Shown here: positions 35,131 to 43,162 of the stretch, piece by piece
Layout of the letters: each line of letters opens with the position of its first letter
Position numbering within the stretch: the stretch's first letter is position 1
Assembly (NCBI GenBank): GCA_948470475.1
Contig: OX419343.1
Coordinates: 25,361,302 to 25,425,301 of the forward strand
Direction of reading: 5' to 3'
Origin: Galaxea fascicularis
Taxonomy: Eukaryota > Cnidaria > Anthozoa > Scleractinia > Euphylliidae
DNA: 64,000 bases
Notes under the pieces: generated by a model
What the model was told of the DNA's origin: nothing
Databases searched by the model: none
The model's input: the letters and a program-made list of their open reading frames with translations, nothing else
Program-made: the position numbers and the translations under genes

Positions 35131-35624
35131 TTTGCTGGGGGTGGTCATTCTCGCGGGCTCAGAACACCTGCTTCGGGCCACAGTTGTTCAAAGAGCGGAT
35201 AACTCTATCCAGCAGATAAGTCGCTACCCAGCGGATAAAATGTAAAGGAACTGATACATTTTACCCACAGAAAGCGAGTTAGCTGCTGGATAGAGTTATC
35301 CGCTCTTTGAACAACTGGGGGCCTGGTCATTGTTATTTAAGGTTTTTCTGTTGACGTTCGTTGTCTTGTCAAGTTGACTGGTCAGCTTTTGTATGTGTTC
35401 GTCCCCAGGCGGAGTTGGCCGACGATCATGCTACCTACATGAGAAGACACCCTGAACTGCGAGCCCTGCTTGCTGACTTCCTGCAATTCCTACTGCTTCG
35501 AAAACCTGATGACGTCACCGGCTTCGCCTCCGAATTTTTTGGTGCCTTTTCTACGGCTGCGCCCTCCGCGCCCTCGTTTGCATGCTCATCTCCAAGTTCG
35601 ACGCGTCCTTCCTCTCAGCCTTAG
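18500..35624 (+). CDS. CATIP: ciliogenesis-associated TTC17-interacting protein, CATIP
   Basis: In vertebrates CATIP binds TTC17 and promotes actin polymerisation needed for cilium formation. Eleven exons: 18500-18596, 22029-22093, 23408-23528, 24019-24074, 31472-31561, 32508-32559, 32728-32831, 33002-33126, 33871-33950, 34719-34807, 35409-35624. All junctions keep frame and give 364 aa (human about 387). Recognisable blocks: LLFSDSLVTVSQTG near residue 40, GEPCYLVHANSHG near 70, QGFISEGSNLLLQRIMAKRG in the middle, and the conserved C-terminal LKWEEDMQLFSRFLDRK followed by the helical YMRRHPELRALLADFLQFLL and FASEFFGAF, then a Ser/Pro tail. The start (MQTSTSTIF) is the only ATG in frame in exon 1. 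Intron 4 carries a 7.1-kb antisense LTR retrotransposon, and intron 9 starts with a foldback element. All coding parts look intact. Candidate poly(A) signal AATAAA at 36353. Confidence 0.92.
20842..21100. repeat. two-copy tandem duplication, period about 124 bp
   Basis: The block starting TTCTTAAGTTACATGGGATA occurs at 20844 and again at 20968. The second copy has an extra segment (CCAAGAAACATCAAG). It is in CATIP intron 1. Similar end sequence (GTTCTTATAAAAAA followed by GAGTGTAA) recurs near 21246 and 42009, so it may be part of a dispersed repeat. Confidence 0.8.
21400..21955 (-). mobile_element. 5'-truncated LINE, C-terminus of ORF2
   Basis: The minus frame 21538-21906, extendable to about 21953, reads RLQDIAILMYKVKNDLVPSY, then RYNLRNSDFELP, YGKHTLRYQGPYIWSKL and a CCNLC motif. 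This is the typical end of the RT-bearing ORF2 of non-LTR retrotransposons in cnidarians. Only the last 120 or so residues remain, as expected of 5' truncation during LINE insertion. It is antisense in CATIP intron 1. Confidence 0.75.
23262..23340 (-). repeat. tRNA-derived SINE head
   Basis: On the minus strand an A box (GGTGGCACAGTCGGTTAGTG) and a B box (GAGTTCGATCCC) are spaced as in a tRNA. The acceptor-stem ends do not pair over seven bases and no CCA-like end fits, so this is a SINE rather than a tRNA gene. It is in CATIP intron 2. Confidence 0.7.
24260..24812 (-). repeat. 3' LTR of the BEL/Pao element
   Basis: 553 bp, TG...CA ends. It differs from the other LTR at one position that I can see (G at 24472 against A at 31033), inside a short GATGC array. 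In element sense it is the downstream LTR. Confidence 0.92.
24842..30697 (-). CDS. BEL/Pao Gag-Pol polyprotein, RT internally deleted
   Basis: One uninterrupted frame of 1,951 aa (ATG at 30697; a second ATG two codons on). Domains in order: Gag with a DUF1759-type segment about 385-500; a zinc knuckle CFGCYGTNHISRNC near 665; an aspartic-protease region with DNGSSG near 760; RT; RNase H about 1215-1345 (FSDASS, PRLEL, HTDST); integrase with an HHCC head (about 1575-1620) and D, D, E residues in GVDYFGP, SDNGSNF and GVWERE (about 1645-1757); a C-terminal DUF5641-type end. The RT retains FLRFLWW (near 973) and the YVDD box (near 1042). The fingers and first catalytic-Asp motif expected between the end of the protease linker (about residue 968) and FLRFLWW are absent, an apparent in-frame loss of roughly 130-150 residues. 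Protease shows DNG where DSG/DTG is usual. So RT should be inactive. Confidence 0.9.
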   Translation of the reverse strand: MRMAETSSQDHTDDFNVPGILEDFEEENTDRKMEESFLSQSSNTGELPDSLGPRRRNLTEKGQEEKRNRLKRQYTNAVRSVSRKRTEITQLMVDVNNLHLVKDETVILKDLIEQCREAFSAYYEELTQEEDKDHEHAHYKDKVEDMMAYLHPLHAWISQAEARLIDQLDGRSSKGSERSSKASSRLSARDRERVRLAELKAERSMLKRKQALRAAGEELELEMEIAKTEAREKTLSEIDKEHEAPPPPLGSSPPSVAASFTPIVLKSAAKSSPDNVTVSHNPLGSSATKEMTPAMNTEVSSSPKNPKAADFIPGLFADRISSTPLTGNGLRETSKESSHGVSEARSPQLAERTFQNVIELQQKQNETIIATHQQLTAAMTLPQPTITKFTGDPIEYKTFVMAFDTRICSKASTGSDLLYYLNQHLQGEPADLIQGCLHMDPEAGYTEARRLLQKEYGDPYKISTAYLNKIIRWAPVRYDDNQGLKRLSIFLTKCNIAMKSISYMRVLDHAPNMQSVVSKLPANLQAKWRDQVLKKKRREDGVTCFADLAKFVEYASESANDPVFGKEALSKSKEDVKPKEKEPPGKGKRPPRKPGIPWRPKENSFVTTPLGAVVPPAVYGTGPPSNYGRPPCHLCNLAHDLDDCDLFNKKTPELKRAFLRERNMCFGCYGTNHISRNCPNRRKCKFCGRLHPSALHISGFQIPPRDNGKRENDQAVGNACTNLQSTSCSTARPAESVVLHAILPVRVKKKGSDETVTTYAFYDNGSSGCFLTESLREKMSVDGKKTQLQLGTMHGQSLISTTVVSDLLVMDMEGKNPVELPQSYTRFEIPVTEQQIPTPEGVKRWEHLRSVAEKIPEFIPNLEIGLLIGSNCPAAIEPLEVVPSDVKGPYAMRLRHGWTLSGPLYVENVSSPGNVTCHRITVREAESVKEVISPQAIQQMFELDFNDHKSSPDEYGYSQEDKKFISRIRENVHLRDDQCDFLRFLWWPDGNLELPIQEYQMTVHLFGAASSPSCCNFALKETAKDMEHESGPLAADTIRRNFYVDDCLRSVKDEQTAIELIQGLCQACEHGGFNLTKFTSNSRAVLESIPTEKRSKEARDLDLGHDRLPVERALGVLWCVESDVFKFRIVIDDKPPTRRGILSVISSIYDPLGFAAPFTLPAKKILQDLCREDIGWDDTIPDQYQTRWAKWLSELPLLEQFKANRCVKPPEFGTVTSQQVHLFSDASSMGYGTVAYLRLCDDSNRVHCTFLMGKSRLAPIKSLTIPRLELTAATTSIRVGEMLKREVDGDPEFVYHTDSTTVLRYIANERQRFHVFVANRVQLIRDHSHPNQWKYVATKENPADDASRGLNGLALLEGQRWLEGPEFLWKPENEWPQQPSTLDQVPDDDPEVRKVTTSSAVSINQVDNTTNKLIKSFSDWHRLRRAVAVFLRVKETLRKRRNNRLNVKNGTTSGDRNLADQRSPATTKVVEFKSAKEPHSPLTVQDLATAELAILKFVQASAFGKEVHALKEGEKNKLRGQKKGGIKNVSPVRRLDSFLDNGVLRVGGRLRRADLPFETKHPVILPKKSHVTTLLIRHAHKRLGHAGRSHVIATLREKYWIIKVNTAVRHVTSKCVFCRRNHGKPGEQKMADLPRDRISPAPPFTYTGVDYFGPFLIKEGRREVKRYGALFTCLVSRAVHIEVASTLESSSFIQALRRFIARRGPVREMRSDNGSNFVGAHNELLQAIQEMDHEEIRAKLQRENIDWTFKPPAASHMGGVWEREIRTTRKILAGLMDEYGHCLDEESFRTLMCEVEAIINSRPLTTVSGEPDDLEPLTPNHILTTKSNVILPPPGKFQKNDVYMRRRWRRVQYLANLFWTRWKKEYLVVMQERRKWQHPQRSLVEGDVVIIREENVPRNAWSLARVVRVEPDAQGLIRSVVVKTRETTFRRPINKLVLILPKEEQEGDQEK
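30821..31373 (-). repeat. 5' LTR of the BEL/Pao element
   Basis: 553 bp, the same length as its partner and identical except at one base. In element sense it lies upstream of gag and would hold the promoter. The leader from here to the ATG at 30697 is about 120 nt. Confidence 0.92.
31640..31885 (+). repeat. tRNA-derived SINE, second family
   Basis: It starts GGGATGGCACAGTGGTGAGA (A-box-like) with a decayed B box (CAGATTCGATATC). The tail has TTTGAGAGGTTTTTCTCTGG and CTCAAAAACCAACATTT, a body common in coral SINEs. It ends near a TTTATTTATTTA tail. It is in CATIP intron 5. Confidence 0.75.
33956..34238. mobile_element. foldback MITE at the CATIP exon 9 splice donor
   Basis: Inverted arms of about 46 bp (33956 on, starting CACAGGCTTCCCAAGCTCAA; and its inverse ending CCTGTG at 34238). 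The 7 bp to the left are AGGTAAG (33949-33955) and to the right AGGTAGG (34239-34245), a candidate target duplication with one mismatch. The left flank is the CATIP donor itself, AG|GTAAG. No transposase frame is present. Confidence 0.8.
35176..35322. mobile_element. short foldback MITE
   Basis: Arms GGGCCACAGTTGTTCAAAGA and the inverse (TTTGAACAACTGGGGGCC) enclose GGATAACTCTATCCAGCAG and its inverse. The total is about 147 bp. It lies just upstream of the last CATIP exon (35409). Elements with GTTCAAAGAGCGGATA ends are frequent in cnidarian genomes (recollection). Confidence 0.8.
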
Positions 35625-37300
35625 GAGCCATTTTATCACTTCTGTATGTACCTCGTACTTACTGCGTTTGAAACCACATTGTACAGGAAGAGAACTATTT
35701 CAACATGGAAACGCCCGCTGTATTTCAGCTGGATTGAAGATTTGTTATAATCAACTATGGTCTGAACTGGCGGAGGTCGCCATCTTTTCTGTCTCCCACA
35801 ACAATGCAAGACATGAACAAACATTTCCAAGTTTTTTTTAAACTTTTTTTATTTAAACATATGAACCATTGTTTGCCCCCAAAGCACCTAGGCATCGAGG
35901 TGGCTCACAAGAGCTCCAAGTTTGTCCGTTGTAATGAGATAGTTTATTTTTCGGTCCTAATCTTTCTTGTTTTATATTTATTCGTCTCCTTGACTTCTTT
36001 CTGCCAGAGAAAAGCGGGCTTTTTACTGTCTGTGAACAAAAATCTGTGTATTGCAAATATTGTTAGATAAATAGAGATAAATAGAGATAAATAGAGAGTC
36101 GTATATATATGTTCTGTAGGGTTTCTACGCTTGCCGATCTTGCCGTGATATCATTGACGTTGGTGTATGTTCATTGTATAGCGAAGATTTTTTTTCCTTT
36201 TTACTTTGTAAATGTTTCAAGTTACACGTGCTAAAATTCATTCTTCAATCAAATTGTATGCACACGGTTGTATTACAAGAGTGGTTGGAAGTTTGCTTTC
36301 CGCTTTGACTCGAGGTTTCAGTTATTCAACTTGTTTATACACCAACCTTCCCAATAAAAGACACCAAGGTGATTGTGACCTTTCTGCGAGTTGTTGGTCC
36401 GAGAGACTATTTCGTACCTCGGAGCCTCGGTCGAGTCTTCGTTCCTTACTGCGCACGTTCCGATGGATTTCGGTTTATGTACATGCAGTTGTACATGCGC
36501 AATTAAAGTGGAACACTAACACTGGTCGAAGGGAGCGAAGACTGGGTACGAGCCTGACCTAACCGATCCTACGTCCCCTTTCTAAAATGATAGTTCCTTT
36601 CTGAAATGATAGTTTTCCGTGGGACTTAAACTGATTTTTATCAAAACTGAGAAACAAGCAGACAGAGAGACGTTCAAGAAACTATTAATAATTGCCCCTT
36701 TGAACTTGATCCTAGGGGCAACTCTGTTCGACTTGAATTGCAAATTCTTTGCCGTAATTATTCATCTTGAACCGTCACCAACATCACGCCTCAAGGAAAA
36801 GTGCAGATGTAAGGTGGCCTGCAAATGTTTTGCTTTTGTGCACCCAATCTTGGAAACAACTTTTAATTATTGTCAAGAAACGCTGCTGTGTTTATGATTA
36901 ATACAGCTAAATGCTACACTCGGGATGTTAAAATAACGTCACTGCCTTCAGTTGGCGAATATAGAGGACGTCACGTGCTGATTCGGCGAAATTTGTAGTT
37001 TTGCTGTCTTCAATACAAGGTAAATATCTTAAAAAGAGTCGCTGTTCTGCACTCCTAACAGAAATACCTTTTCTTGGATAAACGGTAACTTACAACATTT
37101 GACCGTACTTTGGTGACGCACTTAAAGTTACCCAAGCTGCATTTTATAACTCTCCAACACGTTTGAGAAGTTTTGTTTCGGTAAGTTTAACGGGGCTTTC
37201 CCGAATACTACAAATGTAACCAGAGGTTCGTTTCACGAAAGGGACCAATGTGTTATCAGTTGTCTTGCCTCTTCTGTTTGTTCGTTTTTTCTTTGCTGAT

Positions 37301-37675
37301 TACCGCCGACCGGCTGGCGCAGTGGTAGAGTACCGGACTGCTGTGCGGGGGTCGGGGGTTCAAGCCCTTTGTAATGACATCTGCAAATGGTTAGACTTTC
37401 CAGTCTTCTCGGATAAGGACGATAAAACCGGAGGTCCCGTCTCACAGTACCGGTGTGGGACGTTAAAGAACCCACACACTGCTCGGAAAGGGTAAGGGAC
37501 GTAGTCCCCGGAGTGATGGTCTATAACTTGTTCTGTTCTGGGGGCACCTGTGTTGATCCTACTATTCATTCAATTAAGATTGTAAACTGCGTGGCTGCAA
37601 ATTGCACCTAAAGGCAGTCTGGCAAAAGTCCCTAGAAAAGTGTTGTTGTCTATATAAATCCTCATCATTATTAGG
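37301..37675 (+). repeat. tRNA-derived SINE, third family
   Basis: A box in GGCTGGCGCAGTGGTAGAGT and B box GGGTTCAAGCCC are spaced as in a tRNA. A long unrelated body follows (GGACGATAAAACCGGAGGTC, TGGGACGTTAAAGAACCCA) to about 37675. Such bodies mark tRNA-SINEs rather than real tRNA genes. Confidence 0.8.
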
Positions 37676-37893
37676 CGAACGATTGCTTTCACGTTGTCGC
37701 TAAAACACCGCATACAATGTAATATTTTTCAGTTATTTAATTTTGATTTAGTTTTTTGTTTAATGTTACTGAATTTTTCCCTTCGTCCAATTCCCTAGCA
37801 GGCCCATTAGCATCTAGATGGAAAAGAATGTTTATTGTTGTGAATGATCTTTTTCTGAGGCGAGTGAAAAAAAATTAACTTCAGTAACAAGCG

Positions 37894-38125
37894 TGGAGGC
37901 AGGATGGCCGAGTGGTTTAGGGCGCTGGATTTTAATGCGGTGACCCGGGTTCAACTCCCTCTCTGATCACTAGCTGGTGTTGTTCTGGGTAAGTGCCTGG
38001 TCCAACTCCTCGGTCATCCCTGTAAATAGCTAACTGGTCTGCCTCCCGTCGGTTGGGATTCTTATCATGTTACGTTTATTTGAATTATTTGTTTCTTGGG
38101 ATTTAAGTGGAGTGCTCCACTATAA
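37894..38125 (+). repeat. tRNA-Leu-like SINE
   Basis: GGCAGGATGGCCGAGTGGTT matches the A-box region of a class II (Leu/Ser-like) tRNA, with the B box GGGTTCAACTCCC at 37947-37959. The body runs to TTGGGATTTAAGTGGAGTGC. It sits about 220 bp after another SINE family. Confidence 0.75.
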
Positions 38126-39156
38126 ACACAGTTTTTTTTAAAGCCAGATTCAGTTAACTTTGTTTGGGGATCAAGTGATCACAACAGGGCACTCAAGAAA
38201 ATTAGATTCGTTTGTATGTTAATAAAATTATTTCCCTTTCATCTAATTGCCTTTTAATTTTATTACACTAAGTTTTACAAATGTGCAATATCTTGAAAAC
38301 AATTGCTGTTCACCTTTTATTGACTTTTATAGGTTAAATGCTTTCGTAGACCAATTACATCAGCAGATATGATGGATGCTTGTCCTTCGGTTTTTTGCAA
38401 GTTTTTGAAGTTCTTTTGGATGCCACCTTGAATTTTCCTCCAGAGCCTGCCGGTAATTTTGCATCTCTTTTTTTTGTACGGAGGAGTCCATACCATCCCA
38501 CGGACAAGCAACAGGTCAAACCAAGAAGAACCCGGTAAAGGAGCACACAGGACAACATCTTACTCACTAAAAGGTAGAATAGTCAAGTTTTTGGCCCACG
38601 CAGGGTTTTGGGCCAGAGGCCAAAACCTGAGAGGCAACACAATAGTCCCCGCGCGTGTACAAGAGTCGAATTAACAAAGTGATGAAAAAAAAGTAATATA
38701 GATACGATTTACGGAAACTGGGTGCACAAGGTGGTATCGGGTATTGTCCATTATTGTATCCATTCGTTTCATTTGATACCCATATACATAAGTATATACA
38801 TTTTCACTGAACGTTATGGGCTGGTGTCCTTTTTTTTGTTTGCTAGGGAAAATGTCACTGTTGCATAGAAAACAAATAGGAATTGAAATAGAATTGTCCC
38901 TGTCGCATTTTTCCTGCCAATTTCTGTCGGTTGTCGGTATTTTAGGAGAAAATTCTGAGCATGTCGCTTCTCGCTCACTTGCCTCTACCCCTTGGAAGAC
39001 CTTGGAAGGCCTCAAGGTTCATAACAAGATAAATGTGGCGAAAAATAGCTCGAGCAACTGCCACTCAGATCACCTAAGGTGGGAGTAGATGTCGTGAGAA
39101 CTATTACTAGTTTAAATTGATAGTTATAAGAAGGTACACGCCGATAAAAAAAAAAA

Positions 39157-39279
39157 TTATATCTCTCAGTTAGTACGCGCGCTGTGATTGGTCAATTTTG
39201 CGGGCCGTATTCTACAGTACGGCCCGCTAAATTTTGAAAGTTTTTTTTCCCGCGCGCTCGATTAATCTCAGAGATATAA
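39157..39279. mobile_element. 123-bp foldback MITE
   Basis: The ends TTATATCTCTCAG and CTCAGAGATATAA are inverted repeats, each followed inward by CGCGCG. The centre (39201-39226) is a 26-bp palindrome, CGGGCCGTA...TACGGCCCG. No coding capacity. Confidence 0.75.
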
Positions 39280-39603
39280 TAAATATCTTACTAACCTCGT
39301 TTTCTCGGTCCGTACTGTAAGTTACACCGGATTCTCGTTTTTTCCCGGGGAATTAGCTTGCACAATAATGTTATATGTGCCATTTGTTTATGAAGAATTT
39401 TTTTGACAGTAGACACCCCCTGCATTTCTATTCTTTCTTCGTTGTACGATTTTCTTTCTTTTCTTTTTTCGTTGCACGAATATTTTTTGGCTAATACCCA
39501 CCTCTCCCAGCATTTTTCTAATGGTCCATCACTGAACTTGTTTTCAATTATTGCCAACCTAGAAATATTTTCAACCTAGAAATTATTTTTACTTGCAATT
39601 CAT

Positions 39604-40110
39604 CAGGGGCACAAAACGAATCTGTTCCTCACTTTATCTGTTCCCCCGAGGTATTGTGCTGGCTGGCAAAATATCAGTTATTTCCCGGAGTTGGGTATGA
39701 AATTTCTTTCTGCTGATGTTTTCGGTTGGTAATTACTGAAGTGTGGTAGGAGTGTGAGTGGTGCTGGCTGGCGAAATGCGGATTGTTGTGAGAAATTTGT
39801 GTCTCCTCCTCCCCTCCCCCCCCACTGAAGGCTTGATTTGAGGCCTTTTGCCACGCCCATTTTGGCTTACGACATATGAAATTGTCTTTTTTGTTGTTGT
39901 GCAGAGTGCTCAATTTACACCTGGCTGGGAAACCAACCATTTTTATCTAGCTGGCTGGGAAATATCTTGTGTGTCTTGCTGGCAAAAAGGAACAGATATT
40001 TTTTTCCCAGCAATATTAAAAAAGACCTGAAAATGCCTGAATAACATTTAGTTTTATTAACTGGGGTATAATAATACATTTTTCAACAAATTGGTCGTTT
40101 TGTGCCCCTG
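39604..40110. mobile_element. hAT-like MITE
   Basis: The terminal inverted repeats CAGGGGCACAAAACGA (left) and TCGTTTTGTGCCCCTG (right) are perfect for 16 bp and begin CAGGGG, typical of hAT elements. ATTCAT flanks both ends (39598-39603, 40111-40116); this is 6 bp, shorter than the 8 bp usual for hAT. At 507 bp with internal GCTGGCTGG-type repeats and no transposase, it is non-autonomous. Confidence 0.8.
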
Positions 40111-42145
40111 ATTCATGTCTTGTCTCAATCAGCTCCAGTGACAGGGTACCAACGTTTCAAGAACGAAAAGCATCTTCAATTTGGGCCCTTTCGGACTAGG
40201 CGAAGTTTTGTTTATTTTGCAAAAGTATTTGTCATCAGTTCCGTTCTGCGAACGGCGTTTTTCGTCCTACTAAAATTTTTGCCAAGCCATACCAAATATC
40301 AAAAGCGCCGTCGCCCTACCTCAGAGCAGAACAACTTCAAGGACAAGCGTCAAAAATGTCATATTTTACAATTTGCAGGCGTTAAAATGGCTGAAAATTT
40401 CAATCAAGGAAATTTGATCTAGCTTTTTAGAGTCTATACATTCAGCAGAAGCCCGCACCTGTGTTATCAAAAAAAAAAAAATAAAAATAAAAAAATAAAT
40501 ATTTTGGTGTTTTTTAAGAGCGTACGCGATTAGCAAATTCAAAATTGGTGAATACAAAATTTGTCGAGATTTTTGTCAGGGCCAAACAAATCTTTTCAAC
40601 CTAGTGCGCATGGGCCCTTTGACCACACAAAGGTAACTGGACAAACGAGCCTATGATTGGTTAATATAGATAGTTATAAAAAGCAGCTGAATAGGTATAA
40701 AATCAAACTAAAAATGGTTTTATTCCCAAAGGACTGAATGACGCAATGATTTTTTACAATAGTGTTGATCATGTAACATATTTTGAAATAGTCACGAGTT
40801 GTCTCTTTCCGTTAACAAGATTGAGCGAGAGATTTCCGTAGAGCCCCATACATTAATTATACACATGCATTTTGTGACTCAAATTATGGGGCTGTGTGGA
40901 AATCTATTCCAAGATTGTACTGAAGTTACACCAAACAATTAGACAACAAAAGTATTGATTCAATATATATCGGTCTTTGAGTCAATCTGTTTTTATCGAG
41001 CCCCTTCGAACACGTCAATGTTCTGTCTTCTGTTCTTAACGTTAATTATCAGATGACACGTCAAGCATTGAGGTAGCACTTTGCACTCAGTGACATCTAA
41101 ACATGACTGCAAAACTCAATTTCCGAAAATATTGAGACATGAATAAATTTGACAATCAAACTATTGTACTCGTTTATGTCAAACATAATTAGTGGTAAAG
41201 TTGGCCAACTGGCCAGGTCCTGCTTTATCAGACAGCTGTTTCTGTTTATGGATGTCGTATCTAACGTTTATTTTGTTTGTTAACATGGAGCAGCGCTACC
41301 TTAACATTGTGCTGAAGAAACTTCAACTTTGCATAACATTTCTCAAGATATGAAGAACTACGTGAAAAGCTAACAAATTAAATATTTTTGAACATGTTCA
41401 ACCAAAAAACAAACCATCAACTTTTTGAAAACCTCGTCCGAAAGACCAAACATTTTAAGGTGGTGTGATTTTGCACGTATCAGTTGCTCTCAGGGTCCTA
41501 TATTTCTCCGGATCTTTGGTTATCAGTACGGATACGTTATCGCAAAATAGGATAAAATACAATTGATATAATAGCTGAAACAAAGAAGTTCGATTACAAT
41601 GGATTATGCAGCTTTATATTTAATCGCGTTGCTCATTACAGTTGAATACACTCTCTCTTTTTTAATATGGACCTTTTTTATAAGAACGTCAAGGCTGAGA
41701 TTAACCCAAATTTTAAGAACATGCTTAGAACTCAATCAAGGCCAAGTGTCAGTTAAGAATATCTTATTTTGCTCATTTTTTGTAATTAGTAGTATACTAT
41801 GTACACATGAACTTCTCTGCGTTTTCACTGTAAACCGGTGACTTTATGTCGCGTTGTGAACCTCTATGATCAACGTTTTTTGTAAAGGTAAATTTACCGG
41901 CAGTGGGTTGGCGCGACATCCTGTTTATACCATGTAACTTAAGAACACTTTTTCAGGCTCAAATCGCGAAAACAAGAAAATGTTGAGCCTCAGCCTCAAA
42001 ATTAGACGTTCTTATAAAAAAAAAGAGTGTAAAGCAAGAAAATAGTGCTATACAACAGTTTTTCTCAAGTTTCACAAGAAAAAGAACTGAACAAAACTTC
42101 AGTTAAAATACTAGCTATACTAGGGCTTTTATTACACGACACCCT

Positions 42146-43162
42146 TTACACTACTGATTCCATCAATTCTGGGCTTTTTCCCGTCAAAATACATTGTAAC
42201 GACTTTCTAAATGTAGGTAGTCTCCAAGCGAATATGAAAGCGTCGATGGCAACTTTTGTGAAAAGCAATAGGTCGGTTATCCTCAAGGAAATGTTTAAAC
42301 GCTTCTCCTCTTCTTCGGAACCTGAGGTTTTGAACACGAAAACATAAAATACACCAATGTGTGGAAAGGCTGCAAAAAGCAATATCGCGGCAAGATAAAA
42401 TGTCATGATAATAAAATTCCGGTCGAACAATTTGCCTCGTGTTTGTCTTCTTGGAAGCCGCCCAGGTTGTTGGGAGGATCGGAATGAGTTACGCGAGAAC
42501 GAATACCTGTTGGAGAGGTTTTGATGCAGTAAACGTCTTGTAAATGCCTTGTACATGAAGATCTGAACGAAAGCTAGGACCACTGATATTAGCGTTGAAT
42601 GTAAAACTAAGTTAATTTTGTAAAACAGAAATCGGTCGACTCCTAGTAGAGGAAACAAGCTGAAGATAGTGAAATACGCCCATGTTACTAGGACGCAAGG
42701 AATCACTGTTTGCTTTTTTACCCAGGCTTTGTACCTGTAAGGCCACTCTATAGCGATGAGCTGAACCATGGAAAGCATGAGGACCATAACAAACGAGGAA
42801 TTGAGCGACGCGGTGGAAACGAAAGAACCAATGGTAAACAACGTTTGCGAAATGGCTTCAAATCGCGCACAAGTGCGGAAGTAGCGGGAGAAGAAAAACG
42901 CGGCGAAAAACGGCTCGACCAGTAAGCCGCAAAGGAGATCGGCGATTGACAAACCAAGGACAAAAAGACTTGTTGGTTTCGGCTTGAAGTACTTCAGCGG
43001 GTCTTTAAATATGGCCGTGATTAATAGGATGTTTGCTGTCACTGTGATAGGACTGAGGATCGCCAGGATAAAGCCAGATGCCAATTCGACATGCATATAC
43101 ATAATATCCTTTCCTATACTGGTCTGATTTGTTTGGTTCGCAGAATGAAAACTCTCCGTCAT
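42146..43162 (-). CDS. rhodopsin-like (class A) G-protein-coupled receptor
   Basis: Single-exon, 338 aa, plasma-membrane receptor. Two N-glycosylation sites lie in the short N-terminus (N9-Q-T, N12-Q-T). Seven hydrophobic segments are near 29-52, 65-90, 106-137, 152-172, 185-206, 249-277 and 297-316. Class A marks: N44 in TM1, LSIAD (D75) in TM2, a C98 before TM3, and a Pro in TM6 (FAAFPHIG). Two switches are altered: the DRY box is E139-W-P-Y, and TM7 has IDAFIFAW in place of NPxxY. Intronless receptors with such variants are abundant in anthozoans as lineage-specific expansions; the ligand cannot be read from sequence. The third intracellular loop (about 207-248) is basic and Ser-rich. A TTTATT (AATAAA on the coding strand) at 42128-42133 lies only 12 nt past the stop. 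Confidence 0.9.
   Translation of the reverse strand: MTESFHSANQTNQTSIGKDIMYMHVELASGFILAILSPITVTANILLITAIFKDPLKYFKPKPTSLFVLGLSIADLLCGLLVEPFFAAFFFSRYFRTCARFEAISQTLFTIGSFVSTASLNSSFVMVLMLSMVQLIAIEWPYRYKAWVKKQTVIPCVLVTWAYFTIFSLFPLLGVDRFLFYKINLVLHSTLISVVLAFVQIFMYKAFTRRLLHQNLSNRYSFSRNSFRSSQQPGRLPRRQTRGKLFDRNFIIMTFYLAAILLFAAFPHIGVFYVFVFKTSGSEEEEKRLNISLRITDLLLFTKVAIDAFIFAWRLPTFRKSLQCILTGKSPELMESVV

Larger units (their letters stand above)
35625..42145. other. intergenic, CATIP 3' side to GPCR, repeat-rich
   Basis: AATAAA at 36353-36358 is a candidate CATIP poly(A) signal (729 nt past the stop). Then come two SINEs (37301-37675, 37894-38125), a small foldback (39157-39279) and a hAT-like MITE (39604-40110), listed separately. 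The rest is AT-rich with no supportable exon. Frames such as 36619-36897 have no recognisable motif. Confidence 0.5.

Noticed and set aside
41599..41841. 80-aa hydrophobic plus frame
   Set aside because: AT-rich composition gives hydrophobic codons; no domain, and it sits next to a dispersed-repeat end.
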